Source of the DNA: Verrucomicrobium sp. BvORR106 | GTDB lineage: Bacteria > Verrucomicrobiota > Verrucomicrobiia > Verrucomicrobiales > Verrucomicrobiaceae | DNA length: 64,000 nt | Reading direction: 5' to 3' | Assembly (NCBI RefSeq): GCF_000739655.1 | Contig: NZ_BATR01000075.1 | Span: 62,001-126,000, forward strand | In this document: positions 19,191 through 28,904 of the stretch, piece by piece | Layout: the number at the start of each line of letters is the position of its first letter | How positions within the stretch are numbered: position 1 is the first letter of the stretch | Translations under genes and position numbers: made by a program | The notes under the pieces: model-generated | What the model saw: only the letters and a program-made list of their open reading frames with translations | Databases searched by the model: none | What the model was told of the DNA's origin: nothing

Positions 19191-20567
19191 CTACGGGCAA
19201 CCTTCATTCGTCACGAGCTCGCCCACCACGTGGTTGCCGGCCTGCTTGAGTTCCTCCACTTTGAAGGACTCAGGAAACACGCAGCGGGTGAAGTGGCACT
19301 TCTGGAACCATGAGGGGCGGATCAAGCCGCGGAACCGGCAGGACTCGAAGACGACGTCATGAAAGGTGACTTCGTTTTCAGGACCGCTAAAGTCCAGCAC
19401 TCCGGGAGGAGGGGGTTCTTTGCAGTTGGAGATCACGGCGTTTTCAAAAGAGCAGACGCTGCCTGTGACGACAAATTTTGACGATTCCTCGGGCGGCTGG
19501 GTCTTGAAGCGGACCTGACCAAAGTTCTGCACATCGACATTCGTGCCTATGAACTGACAGTTCGTGAACTCGGCGTCGATGATGTTGGTCGCCAGGAAGG
19601 CTCCGCCGGCGAAGGTGCAGTCCCGGTAAGCAGCTGTGCTGATGTCGAAGGAAGGGGCCTCTCCCCAGAGAACGCCGCCGAAGTGCACTCGCTCAAAGGT
19701 CGCTCCAGAGATGGCGCCTGAGAGGAATGTGGTGTTGGTGAATGATCCGCCCTTGTAGTCGGCATTCTTCCAGTTCAAGCCCTCTACGAACCAGCGGTTG
19801 CGATCATCTCCGGTGGCAGTCGTGAGCGCCATGGCATTGAGCCTCCGGTGCGCTGGAGCGGTGGCGTCATCTGCCAGGAGCAGCAGTTGTTTGCGGAGCC
19901 GGTCGTCGCGCTGGAAGCGGGAGATGTCTGCTTGCACCGAGGTGTTTGGCAGCATTTGCTCTGCGGTCAGGATCCGGTTGATGAGATGCCGTCGATGCCA
20001 TTCCCGACTCAGTTCTGTGATGCCGGCAGCGAGTCCGGTGCAGAGCACCGCGAGCAGGCCGAGGGAGCCCATGGCGCGGATGAGATGCTTCCGACGGACA
20101 CGGGCTTTCAGCGTTGTGAACCGCTTTTTCAGAGCCTCAAAGATGACCGTGGCTGAGGCGGGGGTTGGAACTTCTACGTGCTGGCACTCATTGATGAGGG
20201 TTGCCAGAGGCTCCGGCAGCACCACGGGTGTCGCAGCCTTGAACTTTACGGGGAGCACGGGAAGCTTCATGGTGTGCGCCACATGGAACTCGGCCTGGCA
20301 CCAGGTGCTCTGCCCGTACGCATCAGATACAAGGACAAGCATGGCGTCGGACTCCCGCAAATGCTGCGGTATTTCTGTTTTGAATCTTTCTCCGATGAGG
20401 ATGCCATCCGCATCGAGAAACACCCCGAACCCGTTTTCCACGAGCTTTTCGCAAAGTTCGGCAGCAAGCTCCTTATGGGCAATGGTTGCGTAGCTGATGA
20501 AGATCTTTGCCGGTGGGAAGATGCGGGCGGCCCAGGAGCTCTTGAGCAATGGCTTTGAAAGCGTCAT
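19191..20567 (-). CDS. TIR - transmembrane - pentapeptide-repeat-like protein
   Basis: A 458-residue protein. TIR at about 20-135 (AKIFISYATIAHK; W89-C-x-x-E93). A transmembrane span lies at about 164-185. The C-terminal part (about 265-440) has short repeats of the pentapeptide type, with Phe/Leu/Ala every fifth residue (GGSFTNTTFLSGAISGATF; DAEFTNCQFIGTN), expected to form a right-handed beta-helix. Pentapeptide repeats are common scaffolds or sensors. The start is ATG 20567. It lies 185 bp downstream of the EEP gene on the same strand and might extend that operon. The ligand and the function of the helix are not determinable. Confidence 0.85.
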   Translation of the reverse strand: MTLSKPLLKSSWAARIFPPAKIFISYATIAHKELAAELCEKLVENGFGVFLDADGILIGERFKTEIPQHLRESDAMLVLVSDAYGQSTWCQAEFHVAHTMKLPVLPVKFKAATPVVLPEPLATLINECQHVEVPTPASATVIFEALKKRFTTLKARVRRKHLIRAMGSLGLLAVLCTGLAAGITELSREWHRRHLINRILTAEQMLPNTSVQADISRFQRDDRLRKQLLLLADDATAPAHRRLNAMALTTATGDDRNRWFVEGLNWKNADYKGGSFTNTTFLSGAISGATFERVHFGGVLWGEAPSFDISTAAYRDCTFAGGAFLATNIIDAEFTNCQFIGTNVDVQNFGQVRFKTQPPEESSKFVVTGSVCSFENAVISNCKEPPPPGVLDFSGPENEVTFHDVVFESCRFRGLIRPSWFQKCHFTRCVFPESFKVEELKQAGNHVVGELVTNEGCP

Positions 20568-20752
20568 AGCGGGGAGGGGTGGTGAGCAAACGATTCGATA
20601 TGCTGTTATGCAAAGGCATCAACGTCGGACACGACTCTCCCTTGCGGATGGAGGGGGGGCACGTGCAAACGTGAGGTCGCTATGGCGTACCTCGCGTAAC
20701 GCGATGTCGCAATCACTTCGCAGCGGACGGGGGCGCTCGATTCAGTCAACCG

Positions 20753-21835
20753 CTAGGCCGGTTTGTTTTCTTCTATCGCCAGCATCTGGCGGCCGGGTTT
20801 GAGGCTTTCCAGGTAGGCGGTGGTGAAGTCGACCTTGAGCTGGACCCAAAGGGGGTAGTGGTCTGACATCTGCCAGGTGAGCCACTTGCGGTACTCGGCG
20901 AGGGCTTTGGCTCCGGTCTTGTTTTTGAGCTTGTCGACGGGGATATGGGACTTGTAGATCTTGAAGTCTTCGTCGGTGAAAATGCTTTCGCGGAAGTTGA
21001 GGACGCCAGACTGGCCGATCTCCAGGCGTTTGTCCGAGGGGCGGAGAACGATCTGGTCGTAGAACTTGTCCTGGGCCATGTTGGAGCCGGAGCGCTTGAT
21101 CTGGTCGCCTTTGATGCCTTGGGGCAACTGGAAGCCGTGCTTGGTAAGGGCTTCCATGGTGGGGTGGGCGAGGTCCACGATGTTGAAGTCGCCGAGCAGG
21201 AAGTAGTCGCCGGGTTCCTTGGCCTGGCGTTCTTTGAAGAACTTGGCCAGGGCTTCGATCTCAGCGATGCGGCGCTTCAGTTTTGGGCCGGTGTCCGCGC
21301 CATAGTAGATGTGCACGGAGCAGAGGTTGAACTTGAACCAGCCAGCCTGCCAGGCGGTGACAAAGGGGGTGCGGGAGAACTGGGTCGGGGCGGACTGCCC
21401 GCGCTTGGAGGGGAGGACGACCTCGCCGGCGATCTTGCGGAAGCGGACCTTGCGACGGTCATACACATAGGCCAGGCGCTCGCCGTTGCCGCCAGTGCCT
21501 TCCGTGGTGTCGGTGAGGATGTAGTCGTAGTTGGGCCCGATGAAGGAGATGAGCTTTTCCAGAGGCTGCAAGTCGCGGTTGACCTCCTGGACGGCGATGA
21601 GGTCGAAGGCGTTGAGGATCTCCGCGATGTAGTGGAAGCTCTCGGGCAGGCGGAGGCCGTAGCCGAACTTGTCGCTGTCAAAGTCGCGGATGTTCCAGGT
21701 GCAGAGGAGGAGGGTGTCCTCACTCTTGCGGGGGACCAGCTTGGCGAGCTGAGAGCGGAGGAGGAGGAGTTTTTCGATGACAAACTCGCGGCGAGCGGCG
21801 TCATCGAAGTTTCGAATGGGCCAGTAAGCGGGCAT
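20753..21835 (-). CDS. Endonuclease/exonuclease/phosphatase (EEP) family hydrolase
   Basis: A 360-residue protein with the EEP fold: WNIRDF (Asn48), LIAVQEV (Glu84), GDFNI in the middle and a terminal SDHYPLWVQL with the catalytic histidine. The family uses Mg2+ to cleave phosphodiesters or phosphomonoesters (DNA, RNA, inositol phosphates, sphingomyelin). The substrate cannot be told apart here. There is no signal peptide, so it is cytoplasmic. It starts 49 bp after the stop of the nSTAND gene on the same strand, giving a likely three-gene transcript of TIR, nSTAND and EEP. A second effector of that system, for example a nuclease, is a reasonable inference. Confidence 0.85.
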   Translation of the reverse strand: MPAYWPIRNFDDAARREFVIEKLLLLRSQLAKLVPRKSEDTLLLCTWNIRDFDSDKFGYGLRLPESFHYIAEILNAFDLIAVQEVNRDLQPLEKLISFIGPNYDYILTDTTEGTGGNGERLAYVYDRRKVRFRKIAGEVVLPSKRGQSAPTQFSRTPFVTAWQAGWFKFNLCSVHIYYGADTGPKLKRRIAEIEALAKFFKERQAKEPGDYFLLGDFNIVDLAHPTMEALTKHGFQLPQGIKGDQIKRSGSNMAQDKFYDQIVLRPSDKRLEIGQSGVLNFRESIFTDEDFKIYKSHIPVDKLKNKTGAKALAEYRKWLTWQMSDHYPLWVQLKVDFTTAYLESLKPGRQMLAIEENKPA

Positions 21836-21884
21836 GGTGTTTGGTGAAGGTATGGGGAATAAGGTGGAGAAAGGGTCAACCTTG

Positions 21885-24800
21885 CTACCGTGCGTTCTCG
21901 GCTGCGGTGCCGGTGGGGATCAGGGGCAGCTCGATGAGGACGGAGTCGGTCTCCTTGAGATCCAGCTTTTTGACAAGTCCCTCCGAGAGGCTGGCTTTCA
22001 TGGGAATACCATCAGGCACGATGTCCACGGTGGTGACTTCAATGGCAGAGCTCGTTGAGTTTCCACGAACTCGGGAGACTCGGACTTTGGTGGAGCGGAG
22101 CAAAGCTCTGGAGGTGAATTTGGGGTCCCAAGCGGCGGCGATAAACAGTTTGTCAGTATCCAGTTGCGAGGCGGTGCCCATGTCACGGTTGGGGTCAGCT
22201 TTGAAGAGCCTGCTCAGGGACGGATTGCGTTCCGGGTCTGCATCACTCCAGCTAACGAGGGAGAGTGTCTCTTTGGGACCGATGGGGGTGCCCGTGATTT
22301 CCCCCTTGAAGTAAGCAGAGGCTGGTTGGCGGAGGCTTAAGTCACTTCGTTGGACCTCGTACTGGGAGGCTTTGACGAGGAGCCGTGGTGCCAGGGGAAT
22401 CAGGCCCACCTGCTTGTTTGAATTGACCGCCAGGAAGTCTTCGCTGAAGGACAGGGCTGCCTTGTCGAGCCGTGCGGATGTGTTGGAACTGTCGCTGAAT
22501 CTCGCAGAAATCGGTTCCTTGTATCGCAAGGCTTTCAATTGCGAATCCCACCAAAGGCGGGGCCAAACGAGCACCAGCGCATCATCGTCTACCGTGACAA
22601 GGAAATCACCTTTACGGCTTCCCCAGAGGATGCTGGTGATGCCGCCTTTGTGACCGGGAAGCAATCTGCCTGGCGAGACTGCCTCGCCAGGAGTGGGATC
22701 TGCTTTGCCTGCTCGTATGTCGTTCGCGGCGTTGAGGGCGGAGACGTGCCAGATCATCACTTTGCCGCGAGATTCACCTTTAAGAGGATCAGAGGTCTCT
22801 GTGCCTGCCACGAGAATGTCGCCCCCGCTGTTCACAGCAAGTTGCTTCACCCGGCCGTCGCACTTGAGGCGAAGGGTGCTTTGACGTGCCTGGTCCCACT
22901 CCTGGGAATTGATATATTTCAAGGGAATGGCAACGAGCTCTGGTCCCTGAGTGGCGACGAGCCAGGAACTTTCCTTGCCAAGGAGTGCACAGGGGGACGA
23001 GAGATTCCAATCTGATGGGAAGACGATGGTTTCTCCCGCGTTCCAACAGCCTGCGAGCCGGCCCGGAATCGTTTCGTAAGCGAGAAAGGTGTCCAAAGAG
23101 TGAAGACGCGTGACTGGAACCTTAGGGGCCTTCCCGCTGATGAGAACCTGGGAGGTGAAGCCATTGGGCCCTAGCGCAAAGCTGTGAACCTCTCCCGATT
23201 CGGTTCCAACATAGCCCACAAGAGGATCGGTTGGATCGAATACGGCACACGTCAACTTCTGACCGCTAAGCAGGTTGTTCAGTGGAACTTCAGAAACATC
23301 ACCTCTGCCTGGTTGCAAGAGCTTGAGGGCGTGGTTTTGCACGTAGACAAGGCTTTCGCGATCGGCGCTCACCGATGCATCTGCGGGGATGGCAGGTGGG
23401 GGTGGGCAGTAGGTAAGAGTGCCCAGGGCCTGGATGGCGGCTTCGCCATTCAAAGCGTAGACGAGTGAGTCCACCTTGCGCGCTGTGCTGGAATTGGGGT
23501 CGGGGATTCGACACCAGGCGGCGACACCTGCATCCTTGGGCCTGGCCGCCGCGGCGAGCTTCTTGAGCACGACTGGGGTGAAGAGGCTTTGGATGCCACA
23601 ATTTTTTGCGTCGCCCAGTTGATGCCTTTGCAAGGTGACTCCTGAAGTGCGTAAGACAATGGCACTGACAACCTCGTCCATCTTGGAGTTGAGAAGCGTC
23701 ACCGTGTTCTCTAGGCTGATCTTTGTAGACTCAAGATCCATTTTCTGAATGGTGACTTCAGCAAGAAGATCGCTTTTGGCTTTTGTTTCTGCGGCAAGCT
23801 TTTCAGTGCTTACTTTCAAGTCAGCATTAGCCTGTTTAAGGTTGTTTTTCTCTAACTCAAGGTTGTGGTTTACGGTGCCCAGATCACTGTTGGATTTCTC
23901 CAACTTGTTGTTACTTTCCTTGAGTTCTTCTGATTTAGTGAGCAGTGTGGAAGCTACGATGCATGCCAGCAATACAAAGACGACGAAAACCGGAAACAGG
24001 AATTTTCTCCGGAGGTTGAGCTTGATCCGGCGGTCATTTTCCACCCACGCACGGTGAAGGAAGGGGAGATCCATCGAATGTCGCTTGCCCCACGCGACGC
24101 CGTAGTCGTCCGGGTCGTTTTCGAGATAGTCCTTGGAGCGCTGCTGGAGCCAGGAAGGCGCCAGCTCTGTTGCCCCCATGAGCATGTCATGGACGTGATG
24201 CAGATATCCATTCCAGTCCTTCGGATGGGAGGGGGTCCGTTCTGGTATGGGGCCGGAACCTGTGTTTTCAAGATACAGGGAAAGGGTTTGTGCACGAACG
24301 CGCTCGGCCCCGAGCCATTCCACAAGGGACGACCATCGACGAAAGATGGCCTCGTGGCTGACCTGAATGATTTCCTGCCTCTTTAAGTGCTGCTGCCGGG
24401 TTGGTGACGTCGGATGGGATAGAGGTAAGAGGAAGCAACACTCAGGAGAACGGAAAGCGAAGAGGATGGATTGCAGCCGGGCACGGCCGATCCCGGTGAA
24501 ATGATCGAGTTTTTCAAAGGTGAGTCTCCGCCGCACCCAGAGCGTGGAGTTGGACAGCCCGGATTGAACGCGGCTGGAAAATGATGCCAGGGCGCAAAAG
24601 ATGCTGCGTACGTCCTTGCGGATCTCGTCAACCGGCACTTGCTCGGAGGATGCAATGCTGGCAATGACCTCGGAAGCATGCTGCTCCATCGATGAGACAT
24701 AGCCGCCGACTTCGGGATTGCGAAAGTCGTCCAGTTTCAATACTACTGGTCCGTCTTGAGGTGTTCTGGCTTTGGCGAGGTGCCAAAGGCGGAAGAGCAC

Positions 24801-25682
24801 ATGTTGCAGTGCCGGAAGCTGATCCGCCTCATGGGGGGCTTGGTTGAGCAGTTCCGCCACCAGATCGTCTTCAATTTCGCTCTTGTACAGTTCCAGCGGT
24901 TTGCGAATGGCTTCCTCCACCTGACGCCGCTCCAGGCGTGGGGTGTGGAACTGGCTCTGGCTCACCGCTCTGGCCAGCCCAGGGAAGGATTCGCAGCGCC
25001 AGAAAAAGTCTGAACGCATGGAGATCACCACGTAGATGGGAAACGTCTTCTGCTGGGTGCAGTCCAGCAGGAGCCGAACGTAGCTCTGAGCCTGACTGAG
25101 TGCGGTCTCGTAGTTGCTGGTGGACAGGTTTGGCGAGGAGGCAGACCCGGAATCTTCAGCATCGTCGAGGAATCCAAATAGTTCCTCGAACTGGTCGATG
25201 TAGATGATGAGTGATGACGGTGTCGGGCGGGCGCCGTCGAAAGGCTGGGGGGCATTTGCGACGTCCATGCGAATCAACCCCGAACCAAGCGCACTGGCGA
25301 GACCGGAGGCTCCTCCCTCGAGCGGAGAGGGGCATTTGTTGAAGTCTGCAGCATTGGCCAAAGCGGTGGTCAGCCGGGCAAGTGGATCAAGGCCCGGTGT
25401 GGTGCGCGCGAGGATGTTGCGGTCGGGGTCTACTCCCACCAGGAAGCCCTTTTTGATGTCGGGAAGGAGCCCGGCATAAACCAGTGAGGATTTGCCGGAG
25501 CCGCTGGTTCCCAATACGGCCAGAAAACGCCGTGATTCCAAGAGCCGGAGGAGTTCAAGCTTGTGGTCACGACGACCGCAGAAGATCAGGCTCTCCTCCT
25601 CACTGTAGGCGCGAAGACCTGGGTAGGGGGCTGCGGGCAGACCAGAGACGACCTGCGACTGAGGACGTAGGGTTTCCAGCAT
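21885..25682 (-). CDS. nSTAND NTPase - transmembrane - coiled coil - propeller-like protein
   Basis: A 1265-residue protein without its own TIR. NTPase: PYPGLRAY lead-in, Walker A GTSGSGKSS (58-66), Walker B LIIYIDQFEEL (158-168). A transmembrane span lies at about 557-582, a long Lys/Glu/Leu/Asn-rich coiled coil at about 583-690, then a beta-rich region to the end with WD-like blades (GHKGGITSILWGSRKGDFLV, KVMIWHVSA). It begins 6 bp after the stop of the TIR gene 25689-27140, which points to translation from one transcript and a shared complex. By analogy with fused TIR-nSTAND proteins in this window, the TIR protein is probably the effector subunit and this the sensor and oligomerisation subunit. 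Confidence 0.9.
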   Translation of the reverse strand: MLETLRPQSQVVSGLPAAPYPGLRAYSEEESLIFCGRRDHKLELLRLLESRRFLAVLGTSGSGKSSLVYAGLLPDIKKGFLVGVDPDRNILARTTPGLDPLARLTTALANAADFNKCPSPLEGGASGLASALGSGLIRMDVANAPQPFDGARPTPSSLIIYIDQFEELFGFLDDAEDSGSASSPNLSTSNYETALSQAQSYVRLLLDCTQQKTFPIYVVISMRSDFFWRCESFPGLARAVSQSQFHTPRLERRQVEEAIRKPLELYKSEIEDDLVAELLNQAPHEADQLPALQHVLFRLWHLAKARTPQDGPVVLKLDDFRNPEVGGYVSSMEQHASEVIASIASSEQVPVDEIRKDVRSIFCALASFSSRVQSGLSNSTLWVRRRLTFEKLDHFTGIGRARLQSILFAFRSPECCFLLPLSHPTSPTRQQHLKRQEIIQVSHEAIFRRWSSLVEWLGAERVRAQTLSLYLENTGSGPIPERTPSHPKDWNGYLHHVHDMLMGATELAPSWLQQRSKDYLENDPDDYGVAWGKRHSMDLPFLHRAWVENDRRIKLNLRRKFLFPVFVVFVLLACIVASTLLTKSEELKESNNKLEKSNSDLGTVNHNLELEKNNLKQANADLKVSTEKLAAETKAKSDLLAEVTIQKMDLESTKISLENTVTLLNSKMDEVVSAIVLRTSGVTLQRHQLGDAKNCGIQSLFTPVVLKKLAAAARPKDAGVAAWCRIPDPNSSTARKVDSLVYALNGEAAIQALGTLTYCPPPPAIPADASVSADRESLVYVQNHALKLLQPGRGDVSEVPLNNLLSGQKLTCAVFDPTDPLVGYVGTESGEVHSFALGPNGFTSQVLISGKAPKVPVTRLHSLDTFLAYETIPGRLAGCWNAGETIVFPSDWNLSSPCALLGKESSWLVATQGPELVAIPLKYINSQEWDQARQSTLRLKCDGRVKQLAVNSGGDILVAGTETSDPLKGESRGKVMIWHVSALNAANDIRAGKADPTPGEAVSPGRLLPGHKGGITSILWGSRKGDFLVTVDDDALVLVWPRLWWDSQLKALRYKEPISARFSDSSNTSARLDKAALSFSEDFLAVNSNKQVGLIPLAPRLLVKASQYEVQRSDLSLRQPASAYFKGEITGTPIGPKETLSLVSWSDADPERNPSLSRLFKADPNRDMGTASQLDTDKLFIAAAWDPKFTSRALLRSTKVRVSRVRGNSTSSAIEVTTVDIVPDGIPMKASLSEGLVKKLDLKETDSVLIELPLIPTGTAAENAR

Positions 25683-25688
25683 GATGAG

Positions 25689-27140
25689 CTAAGCTGTAGC
25701 GATGTGCCTGAGGGGGGCGAGATTGTCCGCACCGAACTCAATGACCGAGCTTGGAGCCGGACGATAATAGCGACGGGGCTTGGGAACAGGAGGGAACTCG
25801 CAAATGCCTGGTCGAGCGCGCAAGGTCTTGAACAGCCCGTCTTCGAAGGCATAGAAGAAGTCGCGCAGAAGTTGCCCCTGCACGAGACCGGGGGTTTCTC
25901 CGTGGATGAAGATGATGCCGGTGGATCGATTGCGCTTGATGCGATTGTCCAGTCGCTGGATCCACTCCGGGGGAGGTGGGGTGTCACGGGGGCAGTCTGA
26001 GCCGCAACATTCGGCCGCCCAAAAGAAGGCATCATTTCCAACATTGAATGCTTCCCGATAGTGAGCGTCGACCTCAGCGCAAACGCAGTCCACGAACGGG
26101 CCGTCCGCCTGTTCGGAGGACGCAATAATGAGCAAGCTGCGGGGGGAATCACCCGCATTCGGGGCGGGATAGGCGGGCTGGCCTTCCAGGTCCGCCGCGT
26201 TCTTCAGCCAGTGTACGGCCTCGTCGTAGAGTTCGGAGTCGGTGCCGACAAAGACTCGTCGTTTGCCCGGGAGGAATTTTTCAACCGGAGTGGAAGCATT
26301 GGTTCTGTTGACCCACGTGAGCATCTTTGCAGAGGCGGCCTGGCTCTGGAGCGTCGAGAGGGCGGCAACGTGTTCTTCCCGAAGAGCGTCTGGTGCGCCT
26401 ACAAGTTCCAGGTACAGACAGCAGGATTTCAGGCACAGCGCAGCACTGTTCTGGGCGGCAGGGGTGATGATGCTGACAGATGGAGAGGATGTGGTAATGA
26501 ATCCTTCAGCTTCCAGTTTGTTGGCAATCTGTTCTGCCTGGGGAGTGAACTCGTCGAGCGCCCAGGCGAGATGGATCCTGGGCAGTTTGGAGTTTTCCCG
26601 GACGGTTTTCAGGTGCTCTGCCATCTCATTGGCAAGCGAGTCCAGTGCCTCGTCGAGGGTGCGGTTGTCCCTGTTCCGTTGTATCTGCGGTTTGGCATCG
26701 TGCCGGAAGTTGCGCTGCTCATTGCCACCGTGTGTTGTCTCAAACAACTCGTGGGCGCGGCGGCTATTGATCAGCGGACTGTGATCTTGCTGCGAGTTGG
26801 AGGTTGAGGCCAGGTGCAGAACGCAGATGGCATTGCCATCGCAGCTGGAGTACTCGTGAAGTTCACGCTTGCAGTAGTCAGACCGCTGATAGGCTTCTGA
26901 GTACACGATCACAAAAATAGCAGACCTGCGGGCATGCGCTATGATCTGGTCTTGAATGGGTGCGCCGGCCGCTATTCCTTCATTGCTGTCGAGGTAGACT
27001 TTGCAGCGTTTTGACAGCCTTGCCTCCAGTTTGATGCGCAACTTGCCGTCGATATAGTTGATGAGCCCATCTGTGGCCCTGTCGTCCGCAGTGGCATAGC
27101 TGATGAACACGTCGTGAACGAATCCTGGGGTGTAGGCCAT
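25689..27140 (-). CDS. TIR protein with two further alpha/beta domains (split-system effector)
   Basis: A 483-residue protein. TIR at about 8-130 (HDVFISYATADD; YLDSNEGI; Y89-C-x-x-E93 supplying the expected glutamate). A second domain (about 185-335) again looks TIR- or receiver-like (PRIHLAWALDEF, QIANKLEAEGF, YLELVGAP). A third (about 345-465) starts SLLIIASSEQ and contains GIIFIHGE. The protein divergently encoded at 27480 has the same three-part order, so the two are paralogues. No membrane segment is present. Tight linkage to the following nSTAND gene indicates a two-subunit system. Domains two and three may be ligand-binding or adaptor domains; I do not recognise them. Confidence 0.85.
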   Translation of the reverse strand: MAYTPGFVHDVFISYATADDRATDGLINYIDGKLRIKLEARLSKRCKVYLDSNEGIAAGAPIQDQIIAHARRSAIFVIVYSEAYQRSDYCKRELHEYSSCDGNAICVLHLASTSNSQQDHSPLINSRRAHELFETTHGGNEQRNFRHDAKPQIQRNRDNRTLDEALDSLANEMAEHLKTVRENSKLPRIHLAWALDEFTPQAEQIANKLEAEGFITTSSPSVSIITPAAQNSAALCLKSCCLYLELVGAPDALREEHVAALSTLQSQAASAKMLTWVNRTNASTPVEKFLPGKRRVFVGTDSELYDEAVHWLKNAADLEGQPAYPAPNAGDSPRSLLIIASSEQADGPFVDCVCAEVDAHYREAFNVGNDAFFWAAECCGSDCPRDTPPPPEWIQRLDNRIKRNRSTGIIFIHGETPGLVQGQLLRDFFYAFEDGLFKTLRARPGICEFPPVPKPRRYYRPAPSSVIEFGADNLAPLRHIATA

Positions 27141-27479
27141 GGTCGTCTTGCGGGTTGACAGATGGCGGTGACTGGGGTGTCACGCGTCGCGAGAGGAGAA
27201 TCCGGATTTTGATAGTTCGGCGACAAAAAAGTTAAGCAGGATTTTTGCCGATGTGTCAATAATATTACAAAAAATAGCACGGTCCGAAAAATGGACCCCG
27301 TCTGATTCCGGTGCCTCGCATTCTTGCGAGTTGGTGTGGTGTGCACAAAAAAATTGCTCCAGAGAGGTAAACAATCTAGTTTTGATGGCGTGTCGATTCA
27401 GGTGGGGAATCGGGCAGGCGCCTTGCCAGGTGCCTGACGATGGGGTGCGTCAGTACAGGAACGGATTCGGAAGTAGGTT
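27141..27479. promoter_or_regulatory. Divergent AT-rich promoter region between the two split TIR/nSTAND operons
   Basis: These 339 bp separate the divergent starts and are distinctly AT-richer than their flanks (for example tgtcaataatattacaaaaaata at 27254-27276). Two small perfect hairpins are visible: GGTCC at 27281-27285 with GGACC at 27293-27297, and CTCGCA at 27315-27320 with TGCGAG at 27325-27330. Either could be an operator or attenuator. A shared regulatory region would let both operons respond together. Exact -35/-10 boxes were not assigned. Confidence 0.45.
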
Positions 27480-28904
27480 ATGCTCAACGACGTCTTTATC
27501 AGCTACAGTCACAAGGACAACCTGCCGCTGGCGGTGAGACAGCGACCGGAGGACCCAGAAAAATGGGTGGACTGGTTTCATCTGCGACTACAGACGTATC
27601 TGGCCCAGTTGTTGCAACGGGATGTAAAGGTGTGGCGGGACCGCAGGCTGCGGAACGAGGGGGAGCTGGATGATGAGATCCGGAATGCGGTGGCGAGTTC
27701 CAAAGTGTTGGTGCCTTTGGTTTCACCTTGCTTCGCGGGATCCGGCTGGTGTTCGGACGAGTTTCAGATCTTCCTGGATCACCTCTGCGATATCGGGGAA
27801 GAAAAGCGCGCGGCTTCGCTCATTCACCCGGCGGTGAAGCTGCCCACGCCGGAGTACGAGTTGCCGAGTCTCCTGACGAACAAGCTGGGGGTGCCGTTTT
27901 TCCACAAGGATGAGGTGTCAGAGAGAGTCCAGCAATGGGACCCGACGAACCCGGCCCACGCGCCGCTCTTTGCGGAGGCGCTCTATGGTCTGTGCGAAGA
28001 TATCCGGGGAGCGCTGGAAAAGGGGCTGGTGCCGGTGGAGGGGCGGAAGGTGTATCTGGCACACAGTGACCGGGAGGGGCAATTGCCGAGGATGAGGCGG
28101 GAGTTGATGAAGTTGGACTATCAGATCGTGGAGAAGGAACATGGGGCGGTGGCGCTGAACGAACCTGCCTTGAAGCAGGCGTTGACGGAGATGCTCGACC
28201 AGAGCGAGGTGGTGGTGATGCTGCCGGGCCGCCGGCCTATGGTGAAGGCGGGGGTGGATGTGGAGCGGGTGGAGTGGGAGGCGATCCGGCCGCGCCTGGA
28301 GCAGAAGCGGCTGAAGTGCCTGGCTTGGGTGGATGACCGTCGTACGTCCGTTGACGCTGCGCAGGAGGCGTGGATCGAGTCAATCGGGCAGGTGGCGGGC
28401 GTGGAGCTGCTGCGGTGCCCGTTTCACCAATTCCTGGTGGATCTGGAGGGGCTGATGAAGGGGCTGGTGCCGGTTGAGGCACCTACGGCTCCGGCGCTGC
28501 CGCTGCTGGTGATTGACCACCACGACAGTGATGCGGGGCATCCGCTGCTGATGGCGGGACTGGCAGTCTTACAAGCCGTAGGTCGCTGTACGCTGGAGGT
28601 GGCCTGGACGGCTGGGCTGGACCCTGGGGCGTTGCGACGACGTCGGGCGGATCTGGCGGAGCGGGCGCAGGCGATGGTGCTGTTCTCCGCACGGGGAAAG
28701 GCCCCCTGGTTGAAGGCCAGGTACGATGAAATCATCAAACACCGGCCTGGTTTTGGTCCGAGCCTGCACTACTGCCTGGCTCCTGAGGGAGCGGAGGAAA
28801 AGCGCATGTTCTTCACTCCGGAACACGCCAACTTTCTGCAGGCGGACCGGTTTGACGAATTGCAGGCGCTGGCAACAGCGGTGACTGAAGGGAGGGCGGC
28901 GTGA
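27480..28904 (+). CDS. TIR protein with two further alpha/beta domains (split-system effector, second copy)
   Basis: A 474-residue protein. TIR at about 3-140 (NDVFISYSHKDN, VWRDRRLRNEGELDDEI, W90-C-x-x-E94). The second domain (about 195-330) resembles a degenerate TIR (RKVYLAHSDREGQ, EVVVMLPGR). The third (about 340-474) begins LPLLVIDHHDSDAG. The order matches the divergent 25689-27140 protein, though sequence similarity is low outside the TIR. Its TGA overlaps the ATG of the nSTAND gene (TGATG at 28902-28906), the classic arrangement for translational coupling. Soluble, with no TM. Likely the effector subunit for the NTPase that follows. Confidence 0.87.
   Translation: MLNDVFISYSHKDNLPLAVRQRPEDPEKWVDWFHLRLQTYLAQLLQRDVKVWRDRRLRNEGELDDEIRNAVASSKVLVPLVSPCFAGSGWCSDEFQIFLDHLCDIGEEKRAASLIHPAVKLPTPEYELPSLLTNKLGVPFFHKDEVSERVQQWDPTNPAHAPLFAEALYGLCEDIRGALEKGLVPVEGRKVYLAHSDREGQLPRMRRELMKLDYQIVEKEHGAVALNEPALKQALTEMLDQSEVVVMLPGRRPMVKAGVDVERVEWEAIRPRLEQKRLKCLAWVDDRRTSVDAAQEAWIESIGQVAGVELLRCPFHQFLVDLEGLMKGLVPVEAPTAPALPLLVIDHHDSDAGHPLLMAGLAVLQAVGRCTLEVAWTAGLDPGALRRRRADLAERAQAMVLFSARGKAPWLKARYDEIIKHRPGFGPSLHYCLAPEGAEEKRMFFTPEHANFLQADRFDELQALATAVTEGRAA

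Noticed and set aside
20945-21847. 300-codon open frame opposite the EEP gene
   Set aside because: Gly/Glu/Val/Ala-rich shadow of the EEP coding frame, which has all the catalytic motifs.
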